NCBI GenBank assembly: GCA_964517605.1
Contig: CAZFCE010000011.1
Span: 111,665 to 175,664, forward strand
Direction of reading: 5' to 3'
DNA length: 64,000 nt
DNA from: J095 sp964517605
GTDB taxonomy: Bacteria > Chloroflexota > Anaerolineae > 4572-78 > J111
Shown here piece by piece: positions 9,019 to 18,088 of this stretch (within the stretch, counting starts at the first letter, position 1; every line of letters starts with the position of its first letter). The notes beneath the pieces are model-generated. The model had not been told where the DNA came from and searched no databases. It was given only the letters and a program-made list of their open reading frames with translations. A program made the position numbers and the translations under genes.

Positions 9019-10677
9019 ATGGTGGAAAACGTTAACCTGTTTGAACTGGGCCAAACCTGTTTTAAGCAATTTCTGGCCGAGTTTGCCGCTTATGGCATTG
9101 AGGCCGACCCCGCCATTGAATTGCGGCGCGGCACCGGCATGTTGTGCTATTACGACCTGGCCGACCACCACATTTACCTGTCGGTGCCCGATTTGGCCAG
9201 CCCGGTGGGCAAGTTGCAGGCGCTCTTTTTTCGCTCGCTGCTGGGCTGCGACACCGCCGACGAACTGCTCTACTTTTTCCGCCTGTTCATCCCGCACATC
9301 ATTGCCCACGAGCTTACCCATCACTTGCGGCAGCGGTACGGCCTGTTTGGCCAAAGCCTGTGGCTTGAGGAGCAGGTGGCCAATAAACTGGCCGTGGCCG
9401 TGGTCAAACACCGGCTGTCACCGGCGCAAAAAGAGGAGGCGCGCCGGTTTTTGCGCCGCGCCATTGATACCGTGGCCAAGCAAATGGCCGAAAAAAACAT
9501 TGCCATCGATTCTTACTACAGCGTGCTGCACGCGCTCAACGCTTCGGGCCAGCTTGGCGTGGCCGATTTTGAAAACCTGGAACTGCTGCAAAGCTCGCTG
9601 CACGCGCCGGCAGAGGAGCTTTTGGAAGGCAGCGGCCAGTTGCCGGCTGAACTGGAAAATCGGCTGGAGCACCGCCAGGACATCATTGAAAATATTGACG
9701 AGCAGTACGCCACCGACCAGATTAAGTACATTTACTACCACCTGGGCTGGCTTTACCTGGATTTGACCAGCCGCGAAACCGAATACGTGGATGAATTTGC
9801 CCGCAATTACCTGAATTTGGGGGTTGAACTGCTGCCATCTCCGTCGCCGGACAACGCCACCCCGCGCGCGCTGCAAGCCTGTTACCGGGCCTCGGTTGAG
9901 GCCGCGCCGATAGCGCCGGCGGTGGGCCGCTATTTTTACAAACGCTACCGGGCGCTGCTGCTGGCCATGCTGTCGGCGGCGGAGTTAACGGTGGCCGCCC
10001 ACACCGAAAAGCTCCAGCGCGAGGCGCGGCTCATTTTAGAAAACTGGAACGAGCGCCAGGCCGATACCCTGGATTATTTATCGGAATTATCGCCGGCGGA
10101 ACTGCGCCCCTATTTTCCGCATCACATTGCCGCCGGCCTTGACGCCGATTTGTCTTTACCCGCCGACCTGCCCACCGACACCGACCGCCGCCTGTACCGG
10201 CATGTGGCGCAAGCTCAGCCGGATGAGGCCGCCGAGCAAACCGCACGTCGGTTGAAGCTGCTGGATCAAACCGATATTTACCGCCCCCTGCCGGTGGAAG
10301 TGCTGCTGGAACTGGCCGCCCGGTTGAGCCTGGTTCATTTTGCGCCGGGCGAAGCCGTGATCTGGCAGGCTGAACGCAACGACGATGTGTACTTTTTAAC
10401 CGAAGGCAACCTCGAGGTTGTGATTACCCGCAACGGCGGCGAGCAGGTGGTGGGGCATATTGAACCCGGCGAAATGTTTGGCGAGGTGGCCTTTTTTACC
10501 GAGGATCCGCGCTACGCCACCGTGCGGGCGGTCAGCCCGTCGCGTTGTTTTGTGCTCACCGATACCGATTTGCAGTTGATTGCCTACCAGCACCCCGCCA
10601 TTTTAATGCAAATGGCCGGGGCGCTGGCCAAACGGCTGGCCGATTTATACCAGCTTGACCACAAAGAAACGGTTTAG
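9019..10677 (+). CDS. HExxH metalloprotease-like protein with C-terminal cyclic-nucleotide-binding domain
   Basis: The protein has 552 residues. The start is the ATG at 9019, preceded by AGGGGGAC and seven bases after the upstream stop. H97-E-L-T-H101 with E117/E118 (WLEEQVAN) 16-17 residues later has the spacing of a zincin Zn site. A long helical middle follows. Residues about 430-545 form a cNMP-binding domain with the phosphate-binding cassette FGEVAFF...DPR (about 487-498), whose Glu and Arg suggest real cAMP or cGMP binding. Because an adenylyl-cyclase-like protein is encoded two genes upstream, it is inferred to be a cAMP-gated protease. The substrate is unknown; the NHLP-like peptide encoded next is one candidate. 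Confidence 0.72.
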   Translation: MVENVNLFELGQTCFKQFLAEFAAYGIEADPAIELRRGTGMLCYYDLADHHIYLSVPDLASPVGKLQALFFRSLLGCDTADELLYFFRLFIPHIIAHELTHHLRQRYGLFGQSLWLEEQVANKLAVAVVKHRLSPAQKEEARRFLRRAIDTVAKQMAEKNIAIDSYYSVLHALNASGQLGVADFENLELLQSSLHAPAEELLEGSGQLPAELENRLEHRQDIIENIDEQYATDQIKYIYYHLGWLYLDLTSRETEYVDEFARNYLNLGVELLPSPSPDNATPRALQACYRASVEAAPIAPAVGRYFYKRYRALLLAMLSAAELTVAAHTEKLQREARLILENWNERQADTLDYLSELSPAELRPYFPHHIAAGLDADLSLPADLPTDTDRRLYRHVAQAQPDEAAEQTARRLKLLDQTDIYRPLPVEVLLELAARLSLVHFAPGEAVIWQAERNDDVYFLTEGNLEVVITRNGGEQVVGHIEPGEMFGEVAFFTEDPRYATVRAVSPSRCFVLTDTDLQLIAYQHPAILMQMAGALAKRLADLYQLDHKETV

Positions 10678-10690
10678 GATTTTAGTCATA

Positions 10691-10719
10691 TTTCCAACCG
10701 TTGGGCGGCGTGTTACAAT
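10691..10719 (+). promoter_or_regulatory. Internal promoter for the NHLP-like peptide gene
   Basis: TACAAT at 10714-10719 is preceded by TGT (extended -10). TTTCCA at 10691-10696 matches four of six -35 positions with a 17-base spacer. It sits in the 87-base gap before the small gene at 10765. Confidence 0.45.
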
Positions 10720-10764
10720 GCCTCTGCAATAAAAAGCAAAACAATATAGCCATTGGGGGAAGAA

Positions 10765-10968
10765 ATGGGCGCTGATTTGCAGTTACTCATCGGTAAAATT
10801 ATAGCGGATGAAGGTTTTGCGGAGGCGTTGGTTAAAAACCCGGAACAAACGCTCAATACGGCGGGTATTGAACCCACCGTTGATTTGCTGGAGGCGCTCA
10901 ACGGCGTTGATGTTGAATCGCTTAAAGGGCTGGCCGCTTCGTTTGGCGAAAACAAAGCCGCCGTTTAA
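10765..10968 (+). CDS. NHLP/Os1348-like leader-type small peptide
   Basis: This 67-residue peptide starts at ATG 10765, directly after GGGGGAAGAA. The layout IIADEGFAEALVKNPEQTL, then AGIEP, then a helix with VDVESLKGLAASFG resembles the NHLP/Os1348 leader clan, in which a nitrile-hydratase-alpha-like leader (E-F-x-x-x-L-x-x-x-P) guides modification of RiPP precursors. There is no Cys-, Ser- or Thr-rich core after the leader, only GENKAAV. It may therefore be a stand-alone carrier or regulatory peptide instead of a classical precursor. It has its own promoter and terminator, suggesting higher expression than its neighbours. The family call is by pattern and tentative. Confidence 0.62.
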   Translation: MGADLQLLIGKIIADEGFAEALVKNPEQTLNTAGIEPTVDLLEALNGVDVESLKGLAASFGENKAAV

Positions 10969-11004
10969 ACTGTGGGTTGTTTATCAAAACAGTAAGGGCA
11001 ATGG

Positions 11005-11034
11005 GCTATCTGCATAAAACCGGATAGCTTTTTT
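11005..11034 (+). terminator. Intrinsic terminator after the NHLP-like peptide, immediately before the next gene
   Basis: GCTATCTG (11005-11012) pairs with CGGATAGC (11021-11028) with one G-T pair. Six T follow, up to 11034. The next ATG is at 11038, so expression of that gene needs read-through. This is a common layout for abundant precursor peptides followed by scarcer enzymes. Confidence 0.7.
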
Positions 11035-11037
11035 ATT

Positions 11038-12909
11038 ATGGACTGGTTTTCCGTTTACCAACCGCTGCGCGCCCAATACTGGCCGCCGGTAGAACAATTT
11101 TTTGGCAATTTGCCGCCGTTTTTGCACCGGCAGGCCACGTTGCTTAAAAACAACCTGGCCATCTCCTGCTCCGATACCGGCCAGTTGGCCGATATTCTCT
11201 GCCGCCCGGCAGACCACCCGCTGCTGTACCTGCATTTTTGGCTGCTGGATGACTGGCAGCTTGACCGGCCCGAGGTGGCCGGCCAGCTTTTGCCGGCGAT
11301 GGCGTTATCGTTTGCCGGCGTATTTTTGCAAAACAGCCTCAACACCGAAACCTCGCCCTTTAGCCAGAACGCCGGGCCGCTGGCGCAACTCATTTTTCAA
11401 CAGGCCAACCATCACCTGGACCGGCTTTTCCCCGCCGAAGCGCCATTTTGGGACGCGCAGCGCGCCTGCTGGCAAGAATACGCCGAAACCGCGCTGGCCG
11501 CAGAGCAAGACCCCGCCGCCGAATCGCTGCTGGCGGGGCGTTGGGCGTTTGCCAAAATTTCGGCGGCGGCGGTGGCGCATGCCGCCGGGCGAGCCGCCGT
11601 CTGGCCGCAGCTTGCGGCCATGTTAAATGATTTCAACCGGGCGTATCAGGTTCAACAGGATATTTTATCGCTCCGGCGCGATTTGCCGCGCCGCCACCTT
11701 ACATACCCCATTGCCCAGATAATGGCCGCCGCCGGCCTCAATCCGCTTCAGCCGGTGGAGCCGGCGCGGGTTTTGGGAGCCGCCGTGCTAACCGGCGCGG
11801 TTACTCAACTGTGCCAGGCCGATGCGGCGCGGCTGGTCGCCTGCCGCAGCGCGGCGGAGCAGTTGGGGTTGCCTACTTTGGCCCGTTATTTGGCCGCCGC
11901 CGCCGAATTTGCGCAGGAAACCGGCGCGCTGTTTTCATTGAAACCCCAAAAACCGGCGGTTCCGCGCCATTTCGCCCCGCCGGTTGATGCGCCGGCGGCG
12001 GCTATTGCGGCGGCAGAAGGCTATTTGCTGGCGGATGAAACGTTCCGGGAAAGTTGGGACGTGCAGCGCGGGGGCGGCCCGGAACTTACGGCCAAGGCGT
12101 TTCCGTCCGGGTTGGCGCTCGAAGCGCTGGCGCGCGCGGGCCGGCCTTTGCCGGCGCTGGTTGCCGGCGTGTTTGCTCAACTGGCGGCATCCGGTTTTAG
12201 GTATTTTAACCTGCCGGAGTTGCCCCCCGACGCCGACGATTTGGGGCTGCTGTTGCGGTTGTTCCGTTACCTGCCGGATGACGCCCGCCCCGCCTGCCGC
12301 CAATTGCTGGCCGAACCGTTGCGGCGGATGGCTGCCGGCATTTTGCCCACCGGGGAAATTCCGGTTTGGTTTGGCGCGGCTGAGTCGGCGGCGTTGGTGT
12401 GGGGCCGTAGTTGTGCCACTACCGAAATAAACCTGCTGCTGGGGCTGCTGGATTTTGATGCGCCGGCTTACCGGGCGGTGATTGCGGCTTCGGCCCGGAG
12501 CGTTTGGCGGCGGTTTATAACTTACGGGTTGGGCGCGGCGCTGTATTATGTAACGCCGTATATGCTGTGGTCGGCGTTTGAGCTGCTGGCTCGCCTGCGC
12601 CAAACCGATCTTGGCGTGGAATTAGCGCCCGCCGAGGCGTTTTTTGTGGCGCGCTTTCAACAGGAAATCCAACAACCCTATAGTTCGCCGCAAAGCGCCG
12701 CCTTTTTTATGCTGACTGCCGCCGGGCCGGATTCTCCGCCGGTGCATCAAGTCGCCCGCTGGCGAGCCAAACTGCTCAAAACCCAGCGCCCCGATGGCGG
12801 TTGGCCCGCCGAGCCGCTATTTTTAACGCCGCACGGGGATCAAACCGCCTGGTACGCCAGCCGAACCGTGACTACAGCCTTTTGTTATTTAGCCTTACGG
12901 GAATTGTAG
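11038..12909 (+). CDS. Fused class I isoprenoid-synthase-like and class II terpene-cyclase-like protein
   Basis: The protein has 623 residues. The N-terminal half (about 45-260) has LLDDWQLD (D71, D72, D76) and VQQDILSLRRDL (D208), the same arrangement as the protein at 8082-9011. The C-terminal half (about 320-620) looks like an alpha/alpha barrel of the squalene-hopene cyclase/prenyltransferase type. It has D398-A-D400-D401, matching the DxDD acid motif, and RPDGGWP (584-590), a QW-like repeat. Bifunctional class I/class II cyclases are known for diterpenes. Whether both halves are active is unknown. The ATG has no clear Shine-Dalgarno and sits just after the terminator T-run. It converges on the STAND gene with a 14-base gap. 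Confidence 0.62.
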   Translation: MDWFSVYQPLRAQYWPPVEQFFGNLPPFLHRQATLLKNNLAISCSDTGQLADILCRPADHPLLYLHFWLLDDWQLDRPEVAGQLLPAMALSFAGVFLQNSLNTETSPFSQNAGPLAQLIFQQANHHLDRLFPAEAPFWDAQRACWQEYAETALAAEQDPAAESLLAGRWAFAKISAAAVAHAAGRAAVWPQLAAMLNDFNRAYQVQQDILSLRRDLPRRHLTYPIAQIMAAAGLNPLQPVEPARVLGAAVLTGAVTQLCQADAARLVACRSAAEQLGLPTLARYLAAAAEFAQETGALFSLKPQKPAVPRHFAPPVDAPAAAIAAAEGYLLADETFRESWDVQRGGGPELTAKAFPSGLALEALARAGRPLPALVAGVFAQLAASGFRYFNLPELPPDADDLGLLLRLFRYLPDDARPACRQLLAEPLRRMAAGILPTGEIPVWFGAAESAALVWGRSCATTEINLLLGLLDFDAPAYRAVIAASARSVWRRFITYGLGAALYYVTPYMLWSAFELLARLRQTDLGVELAPAEAFFVARFQQEIQQPYSSPQSAAFFMLTAAGPDSPPVHQVARWRAKLLKTQRPDGGWPAEPLFLTPHGDQTAWYASRTVTTAFCYLALREL

Positions 12910-12923
12910 CAACGGGAATAAGG

Positions 12924-15900
12924 TTACGGCCACCAGCGACCGGCATCCTGAATGGCGTGGCTGATTTCGGCAATGCCATCGGCCCCACCCAACGAGAAGA
13001 TAATCGGTTCCAGCGCAATCAGGTCGGCGAGCAGGTTTTTGCGCCGGCGCTGGGTAAGATGCGTTAGAATATCCTGCCAAAATTCGGCCAGTTGCGCCCG
13101 AGAAAGCGTAACCAGCGCCGGGACAATCTCGGCCAAAAGCTGGGGAATATGCTCCCGATTTTCCGTGCACCAAACCAAACTCAGGGCTTCTTTTAAAACC
13201 TGGCTTGTTTCTGGCGGGCGCAGGCACAACGCCTGTTTTACCAGCAGTCCGGTTTTGAGGTTGAGGTTGAGAATAGACCGGATGGCGGCCAACATCTCTG
13301 CATGGAGCGAAGCGGGGGCCAGCGGCACAAGTTGCGTGAGCAACTCGGCGCGTTGCGGCTGGCTGTGAATGGTTTGGGTAACTTCCAGAGCATCGCGTAG
13401 CAGCATTTTGGGCAAAACCGGCACAACCTGGGCCAGTGCATCGCCCCGTTTTCGCTCGTCGGACATAGCGGCAATGGCGGTGAGCAGTTCGCGCAATAGC
13501 GGCAGCCGGTCCTCCTCTGGCAAATGCGGCGCGAGTTCAACCAGAACTTTGGCGCGCCATTTGGTGTACCAAATATTGTGGTAGTTAGCCAGGGCCTCGC
13601 TCACGGTTTCGGTGTTGAGCGGGGCCGGCAGGTAAGGGTACAGTTGGGCCAGCACAATGGCGCGTTTCACCTCGTCCCAAATGCTTTTGGCCGTGCTGAA
13701 CGCCTTTTCGGCGTGGCCAAACTGGGCTAACCGCAGCGCCAACTCAACCAGCACTTCGGATTGCCGCCATTGGTCGGCGATGCAGGGCGTTAGCTGGGTG
13801 ATGGCGGGCAGCAGATTTTCCGGGGCGTAGGCGGTGAGTTTGGCCAGCACGCTCACTTTTTGGTTTTCATCCTGAAAAGATTGAACCAGTTCCAAGGCCG
13901 CCTCAAACTGCGCCGCCGTCAGGTACGGAGCCAATCCCTCCAGAGCTTTGCCGCGCTGGGCCTCGCTGTTGATGGCCGAAATCAGGTTGAATACCTGGGC
14001 AATTTGGGCGGGCATAAAATACGGCGCCAGGCCCAATAACGCCTCAACCCGGGCCGCTTCATCCGGCATCTCCTGCATGGTTTTTAGAGCCTGGGGATGC
14101 AACGCTGCCGGCAGGTATGGAGCCAACTGTGTAATAGTTTGGGCCAGCTCTTTATTATCGGTGATTTGCCAGATGGCCTCGTGCATTTGCTGCAAAATTT
14201 CGGCGCGGACTGCCGCCGGCAGTTGCGGCGCCAAATTAGCCAACATTTGTAGCTGTTTGGGCGAATCCCACGTAAGGCGAATGGCGGCAACCAGGCCGCG
14301 CAACGCCTTAAATTTGAGCGGCTCCGGCAGGTGCGGAATCAGCCCCAGCGTTATTTCGGCGCGGCGCTGCTCATCGTGGATGGATTGCACCGAGCGCAGC
14401 GCGTTGAGCAGCAGCGGCTCGGCCAGATGCGGAGCCAGCCCCACCAACGCTTCGGAGCGATGGGCGCTGTCTCTGATGGTTTGCGCCAGTTTGAGCGCCT
14501 CTATCAGTTGATCTTCCGGTAAAAGCGGGGCTACCGTTGCCAGCGCCCGCACCTGCCATTGTTCGTACCAAATGTTCTGGATGGCTTCCAGCGCGGCGGC
14601 GTGGCAGCCCATTTGAGCCAACTGCGGCGCTAACCCGGTGAGCGCCGCGGCGCGTTCTACGGCGTTATCAATGGTCAGGGCTATTTCTTTGGCTTCGTTT
14701 ATGGTGACGCGGCGCGTTTCTTCGGAAAGATAGGGAGCCAGCGCCGTTAATGCTTTTGCGCGTAACCATTTATTAGGGATGGTGCGGGCGATAGTCACCG
14801 CGCCGGTTAAATTGTGGCACTCGGCCATTCTAACGGCAATAAGGCTGAGGGTTGTGCCGTGGCCCTCGCTATCCTGAATATTTTTGGTGATTTCCTGAGC
14901 GTCGCTCAATAGTTGCAGCGATAAATGAGGAACCAGCATGCCCAGTAATTCAACCCGTTTCCAGTGTTGCGGAATCATTTTTAGCGATTTGAGCGCGGTG
15001 TAAAGCACCCTGTTTTTGGGTTCGGGGGGCAGGTAGGGGGCTAACGCCAGCACCACCATAACCTGTTGAACGTAATTTTGGGTGTTTTCTACCACCGTCA
15101 AAATCTCATGGTTGGCTTTTTCTTTGGTGTCGTTGGGCAGGTAAGGGGCCAGTTGAGCCAGGGTTTTGGCGCGGGTTTTGCTGGATTTAATCAGCCAGGC
15201 GTTGGCCACGGCTTTGGTAATCAGCTTTTCGGGTAGGTGCGGGGCCATTTTTACCAGTATTTGCCCCCGGAGTTCATCAAACTGAATTTTTTTGGCCACA
15301 ACCAGGGCTTCGGCCAGGGTTTGCTGGCAGAACGGTTCGGGCAGGTAGTGGGCCAAATCGGCCAAAAGTTCGGCTTTGGCCCCTTCCCACTCAATGGCTT
15401 GCGCCAGACTAAGGGCTTGTAGCAGCAAATCCTGGGGTAAATGCGGGGCCAGTTTGGCCAGCAAATCGGCCTGACGTTCTTCGTCGTCCATAGTTTGGGC
15501 GGCGGTTAACGCCTCTTGCAGCACCTCGATTCTGGCCGCGTGGGGTAAACGCGGCGCCAGCTCGGATAATACTTCAACCCGATATTCCTCATCCTGAATA
15601 TTGCGGGCCGCCGCCAAAATCTGTTCCAGTAGATGGTGGGGCGTATGCGGAATGAGCCGGGTGAGCACCTCGGCTTGCCAGCGGTCGCTAACAATTTCGC
15701 GGGCGGTGGACAGGGCGTTAACGGGCTGGTTAAGTTCGGCCAGCCGTTGGGCCAGGTCAATCAGGGTTTCGGTTTGCAGCCAGGCATCGCTGATTTCGGT
15801 GGCAACCTGGATGGCTTTTTGCACGGTAATTTCGCGGGCGCCGGGCGATTGGTAAACCGATAGCTCAATCAGGGCGCGGGCTTGTTGCTCCGGGTTGAGT

Positions 15901-18017
15901 AGCTGGCAGGCGTAGGCCAACCCCTGCGCCGGCGACCACAGTTTTTTCTCAACCAGAGCAATCAACATGGTGAGCGGCAAATTCCGGGCCAGGCTGTTCA
16001 GCGAGGCCAGCATCAGGGCGTAACGGATTTGCATGCCAATAATCTTGCTCGGCGGCAGGTTTTGCTGGTGGAGTAATCTTTCGGCCTGGGTTACATCGGC
16101 CAGATAGCCGGCGGTTTGCCCCAGTTGTTCTTTAATTTGATACCAGCCGTTGCGCCCGGTTGCCGTTTCTTCATTGAGCAGAGCGTGAATTTGGTCAACC
16201 TGACCGGCTTGTTCCAGGTGCCAAACCAGATTGGCGTGAATGTAGCCGTCGTGGGGCAGGGTGTGCCACTGCCCGTTCTGGCTGCGTTGCCGGTACCGTT
16301 CGATTAATGTGGCGTGAACGGCGGGCAAACTCCACCCCAAACCGTTGGGCGACGGCGTGGTTAACAACCGCCGGGCAATATCGCGGAGCAGATCATGCAG
16401 GCGATAGCTGGGCCACTGCCGGTTGCCAATCCAAATGGTGGGGCCGGGCAGCAACAGGGCGTCGTTCCAGAGCAGTTCCAGCGTGTCGGCGGCTTTGGCT
16501 TCGGTTATTTGCCAGATGGTAGCCGCCATCGGCGCAGAAATTGGGGCGTCTTCCGGCAAAATCCCCAGCCAGATAAAGGCTTGCCGCGTTTCTTCGTCAT
16601 CGGCTTGCAGCGCCTTCAGGCTTAAGTGGAATGATGCCTCTACCTGCGATTGTTCCCGGCGGCGGCGGCGCGGCGCTTCCAGTGCCTCTAGCTGGGCCAC
16701 TTCGTCTTCCAGAGCGTGGCGCAACGCCGACCACGGCGTGCCTCGGGCCACGCGGGCGGCGGCCAGTTCCAGCGCCAGCGGCAAAAAGCCCACGGCTTCG
16801 GCCAGCCGCAGGGCGTCGCGGCGTTCCTCATCGTGGATTGGCCGGCCCATGCGGGTGGCCAGCAGTTGCAGCGTTTGGGCGGGACTCATCACTTCAAGCT
16901 GAAAAATTTTGGCGCCGGCCTCTTCGGCCACGTCAAACCGGCGGGTGGTGATGATTAAATGGCTCCGTTGGCCGCAAACCTGAAGCGCCTGGAGGTGCCG
17001 GGCTTCCCACACGTCATCTAAAATAAGCAGGATGGCTTTGTGTTGCAACAAACTTTTCAGGTGGGCCGCCGCCGTCTCGATTGAGTTGGGCCGGATGTCG
17101 TAATCGCCCAGCGTCTGAATCCAGTAGGTTAGTTGGGTGAGCAGATCGGGGGTTTGGCCAACAGTGGCCCACAAAATGCCATCGCTAAAGCGGCGTTGAA
17201 CTTCGGGGGTGTAGGCTACGGCGGCGGCAATGGTGCTTTTGCCAATTCCGCCCAGGCCCAACAGGGCGCTGGCATTTACCATGCCGGGGGTGCAGGTTTC
17301 GCTGGCTAACAGGTTTTGGGTAAGCGGCCCGGTGATTTCGGGGCGGGGCACAAAATGCGCCGGAACGGGCAACGCCTGGTTGATAACCGGCTTGGCCGCG
17401 GCTTCAGTCGCGGTGAGTTTGGCGTGCGGGTATGCGCCAAGAATGGCTTCGATGGGGGTGGCAAAAGCCACATCCCTGAGTTTGCCGTTGGCGTTGGGGT
17501 GGTAATAGGTAGCCGTAACCATCCCTACCACCCGGTCGGTGTGGGTATCCAGCACGGGCGCGCCGCTCATGCCCTCAATAATTTCCTGCGCCCGGATTTG
17601 CAGCATCGCGGTGCCGTTGCCGTTGGTAATTGGGCCTAAAATGATGCCGTGCGCCCAAACTCCCTGAATATCCCCAACCATTGGGTAGCCAAACGCATTA
17701 AAAGTATGGCTGCCGGTGGTAAGGCTGGCTCCGAGCATTAGCGGCGTTACCGTTGCCGGCAACGGATTTTGCAACCGCAAAATAGCCACATCATCATATT
17801 CGGGGGGACGCCAAAATTCGGTTAATACTTGCGAGGTGCCGGTTTCGCCATTGCCGGCAAAGGTAATAGATACATTATTGCCAGGTTCAATACCGGCGGC
17901 GGCAACTACGTGAGCGCAGGTAACGGCAGTGGAGTCATCAATTATAAAACCGGTTCCCTGAATGGTCCCCTGCTCGTCAAGAATTTGGATGATGGAGTTT
18001 TTTATATTTTGAGTCAT
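12924..18017 (-). CDS. Trypsin-like protease / NB-ARC / helical-repeat STAND protein
   Basis: The protein has 1697 residues. A trypsin-like domain at 1-200 carries H36 (TCAHVV), D76 (YDDVAIL) and S151 (EGMSGAPV), so the catalytic triad looks intact. An NB-ARC STAND ATPase follows, with GGIGKST (K260), LLILDDVWE, LIITTRR and GFLPLALEL. From about residue 690 to the end there are more than twenty degenerate helical repeats of about 32-38 residues marked by LAPhLP, likely the sensor. Such proteins are thought to oligomerise on ligand binding and release protease activity, as in antiviral or self-nonself systems. It has a strong separate promoter. There is no adjacent partner gene; a Trypco1-type gene is at 923. 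Confidence 0.9.
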   Translation of the reverse strand: MTQNIKNSIIQILDEQGTIQGTGFIIDDSTAVTCAHVVAAAGIEPGNNVSITFAGNGETGTSQVLTEFWRPPEYDDVAILRLQNPLPATVTPLMLGASLTTGSHTFNAFGYPMVGDIQGVWAHGIILGPITNGNGTAMLQIRAQEIIEGMSGAPVLDTHTDRVVGMVTATYYHPNANGKLRDVAFATPIEAILGAYPHAKLTATEAAAKPVINQALPVPAHFVPRPEITGPLTQNLLASETCTPGMVNASALLGLGGIGKSTIAAAVAYTPEVQRRFSDGILWATVGQTPDLLTQLTYWIQTLGDYDIRPNSIETAAAHLKSLLQHKAILLILDDVWEARHLQALQVCGQRSHLIITTRRFDVAEEAGAKIFQLEVMSPAQTLQLLATRMGRPIHDEERRDALRLAEAVGFLPLALELAAARVARGTPWSALRHALEDEVAQLEALEAPRRRRREQSQVEASFHLSLKALQADDEETRQAFIWLGILPEDAPISAPMAATIWQITEAKAADTLELLWNDALLLPGPTIWIGNRQWPSYRLHDLLRDIARRLLTTPSPNGLGWSLPAVHATLIERYRQRSQNGQWHTLPHDGYIHANLVWHLEQAGQVDQIHALLNEETATGRNGWYQIKEQLGQTAGYLADVTQAERLLHQQNLPPSKIIGMQIRYALMLASLNSLARNLPLTMLIALVEKKLWSPAQGLAYACQLLNPEQQARALIELSVYQSPGAREITVQKAIQVATEISDAWLQTETLIDLAQRLAELNQPVNALSTAREIVSDRWQAEVLTRLIPHTPHHLLEQILAAARNIQDEEYRVEVLSELAPRLPHAARIEVLQEALTAAQTMDDEERQADLLAKLAPHLPQDLLLQALSLAQAIEWEGAKAELLADLAHYLPEPFCQQTLAEALVVAKKIQFDELRGQILVKMAPHLPEKLITKAVANAWLIKSSKTRAKTLAQLAPYLPNDTKEKANHEILTVVENTQNYVQQVMVVLALAPYLPPEPKNRVLYTALKSLKMIPQHWKRVELLGMLVPHLSLQLLSDAQEITKNIQDSEGHGTTLSLIAVRMAECHNLTGAVTIARTIPNKWLRAKALTALAPYLSEETRRVTINEAKEIALTIDNAVERAAALTGLAPQLAQMGCHAAALEAIQNIWYEQWQVRALATVAPLLPEDQLIEALKLAQTIRDSAHRSEALVGLAPHLAEPLLLNALRSVQSIHDEQRRAEITLGLIPHLPEPLKFKALRGLVAAIRLTWDSPKQLQMLANLAPQLPAAVRAEILQQMHEAIWQITDNKELAQTITQLAPYLPAALHPQALKTMQEMPDEAARVEALLGLAPYFMPAQIAQVFNLISAINSEAQRGKALEGLAPYLTAAQFEAALELVQSFQDENQKVSVLAKLTAYAPENLLPAITQLTPCIADQWRQSEVLVELALRLAQFGHAEKAFSTAKSIWDEVKRAIVLAQLYPYLPAPLNTETVSEALANYHNIWYTKWRAKVLVELAPHLPEEDRLPLLRELLTAIAAMSDERKRGDALAQVVPVLPKMLLRDALEVTQTIHSQPQRAELLTQLVPLAPASLHAEMLAAIRSILNLNLKTGLLVKQALCLRPPETSQVLKEALSLVWCTENREHIPQLLAEIVPALVTLSRAQLAEFWQDILTHLTQRRRKNLLADLIALEPIIFSLGGADGIAEISHAIQDAGRWWP

Positions 18018-18021
18018 TATT

Positions 18022-18039
18022 GGACTGGTACTTTAGTCC
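18022..18039. repeat. Inverted repeat in the STAND gene leader
   Basis: GGACT, eight bases and AGTCC lie between the promoter and the ATG of the STAND gene. It could be an operator or a leader hairpin that limits expression. Confidence 0.3.
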
Positions 18040-18059
18040 TAGATATTAAGAATGTTAAG

Positions 18060-18088
18060 ATTATAACATGACTTTATGTTATTTTCAA
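18060..18088 (-). promoter_or_regulatory. Strong extended -10 promoter of the trypsin/NB-ARC gene
   Basis: On the minus strand, TTGAAA (18088-18083) and TGT-TATAAT (-10 at 18065-18060) are 17 bases apart, about 43 bases before the ATG. Confidence 0.68.
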
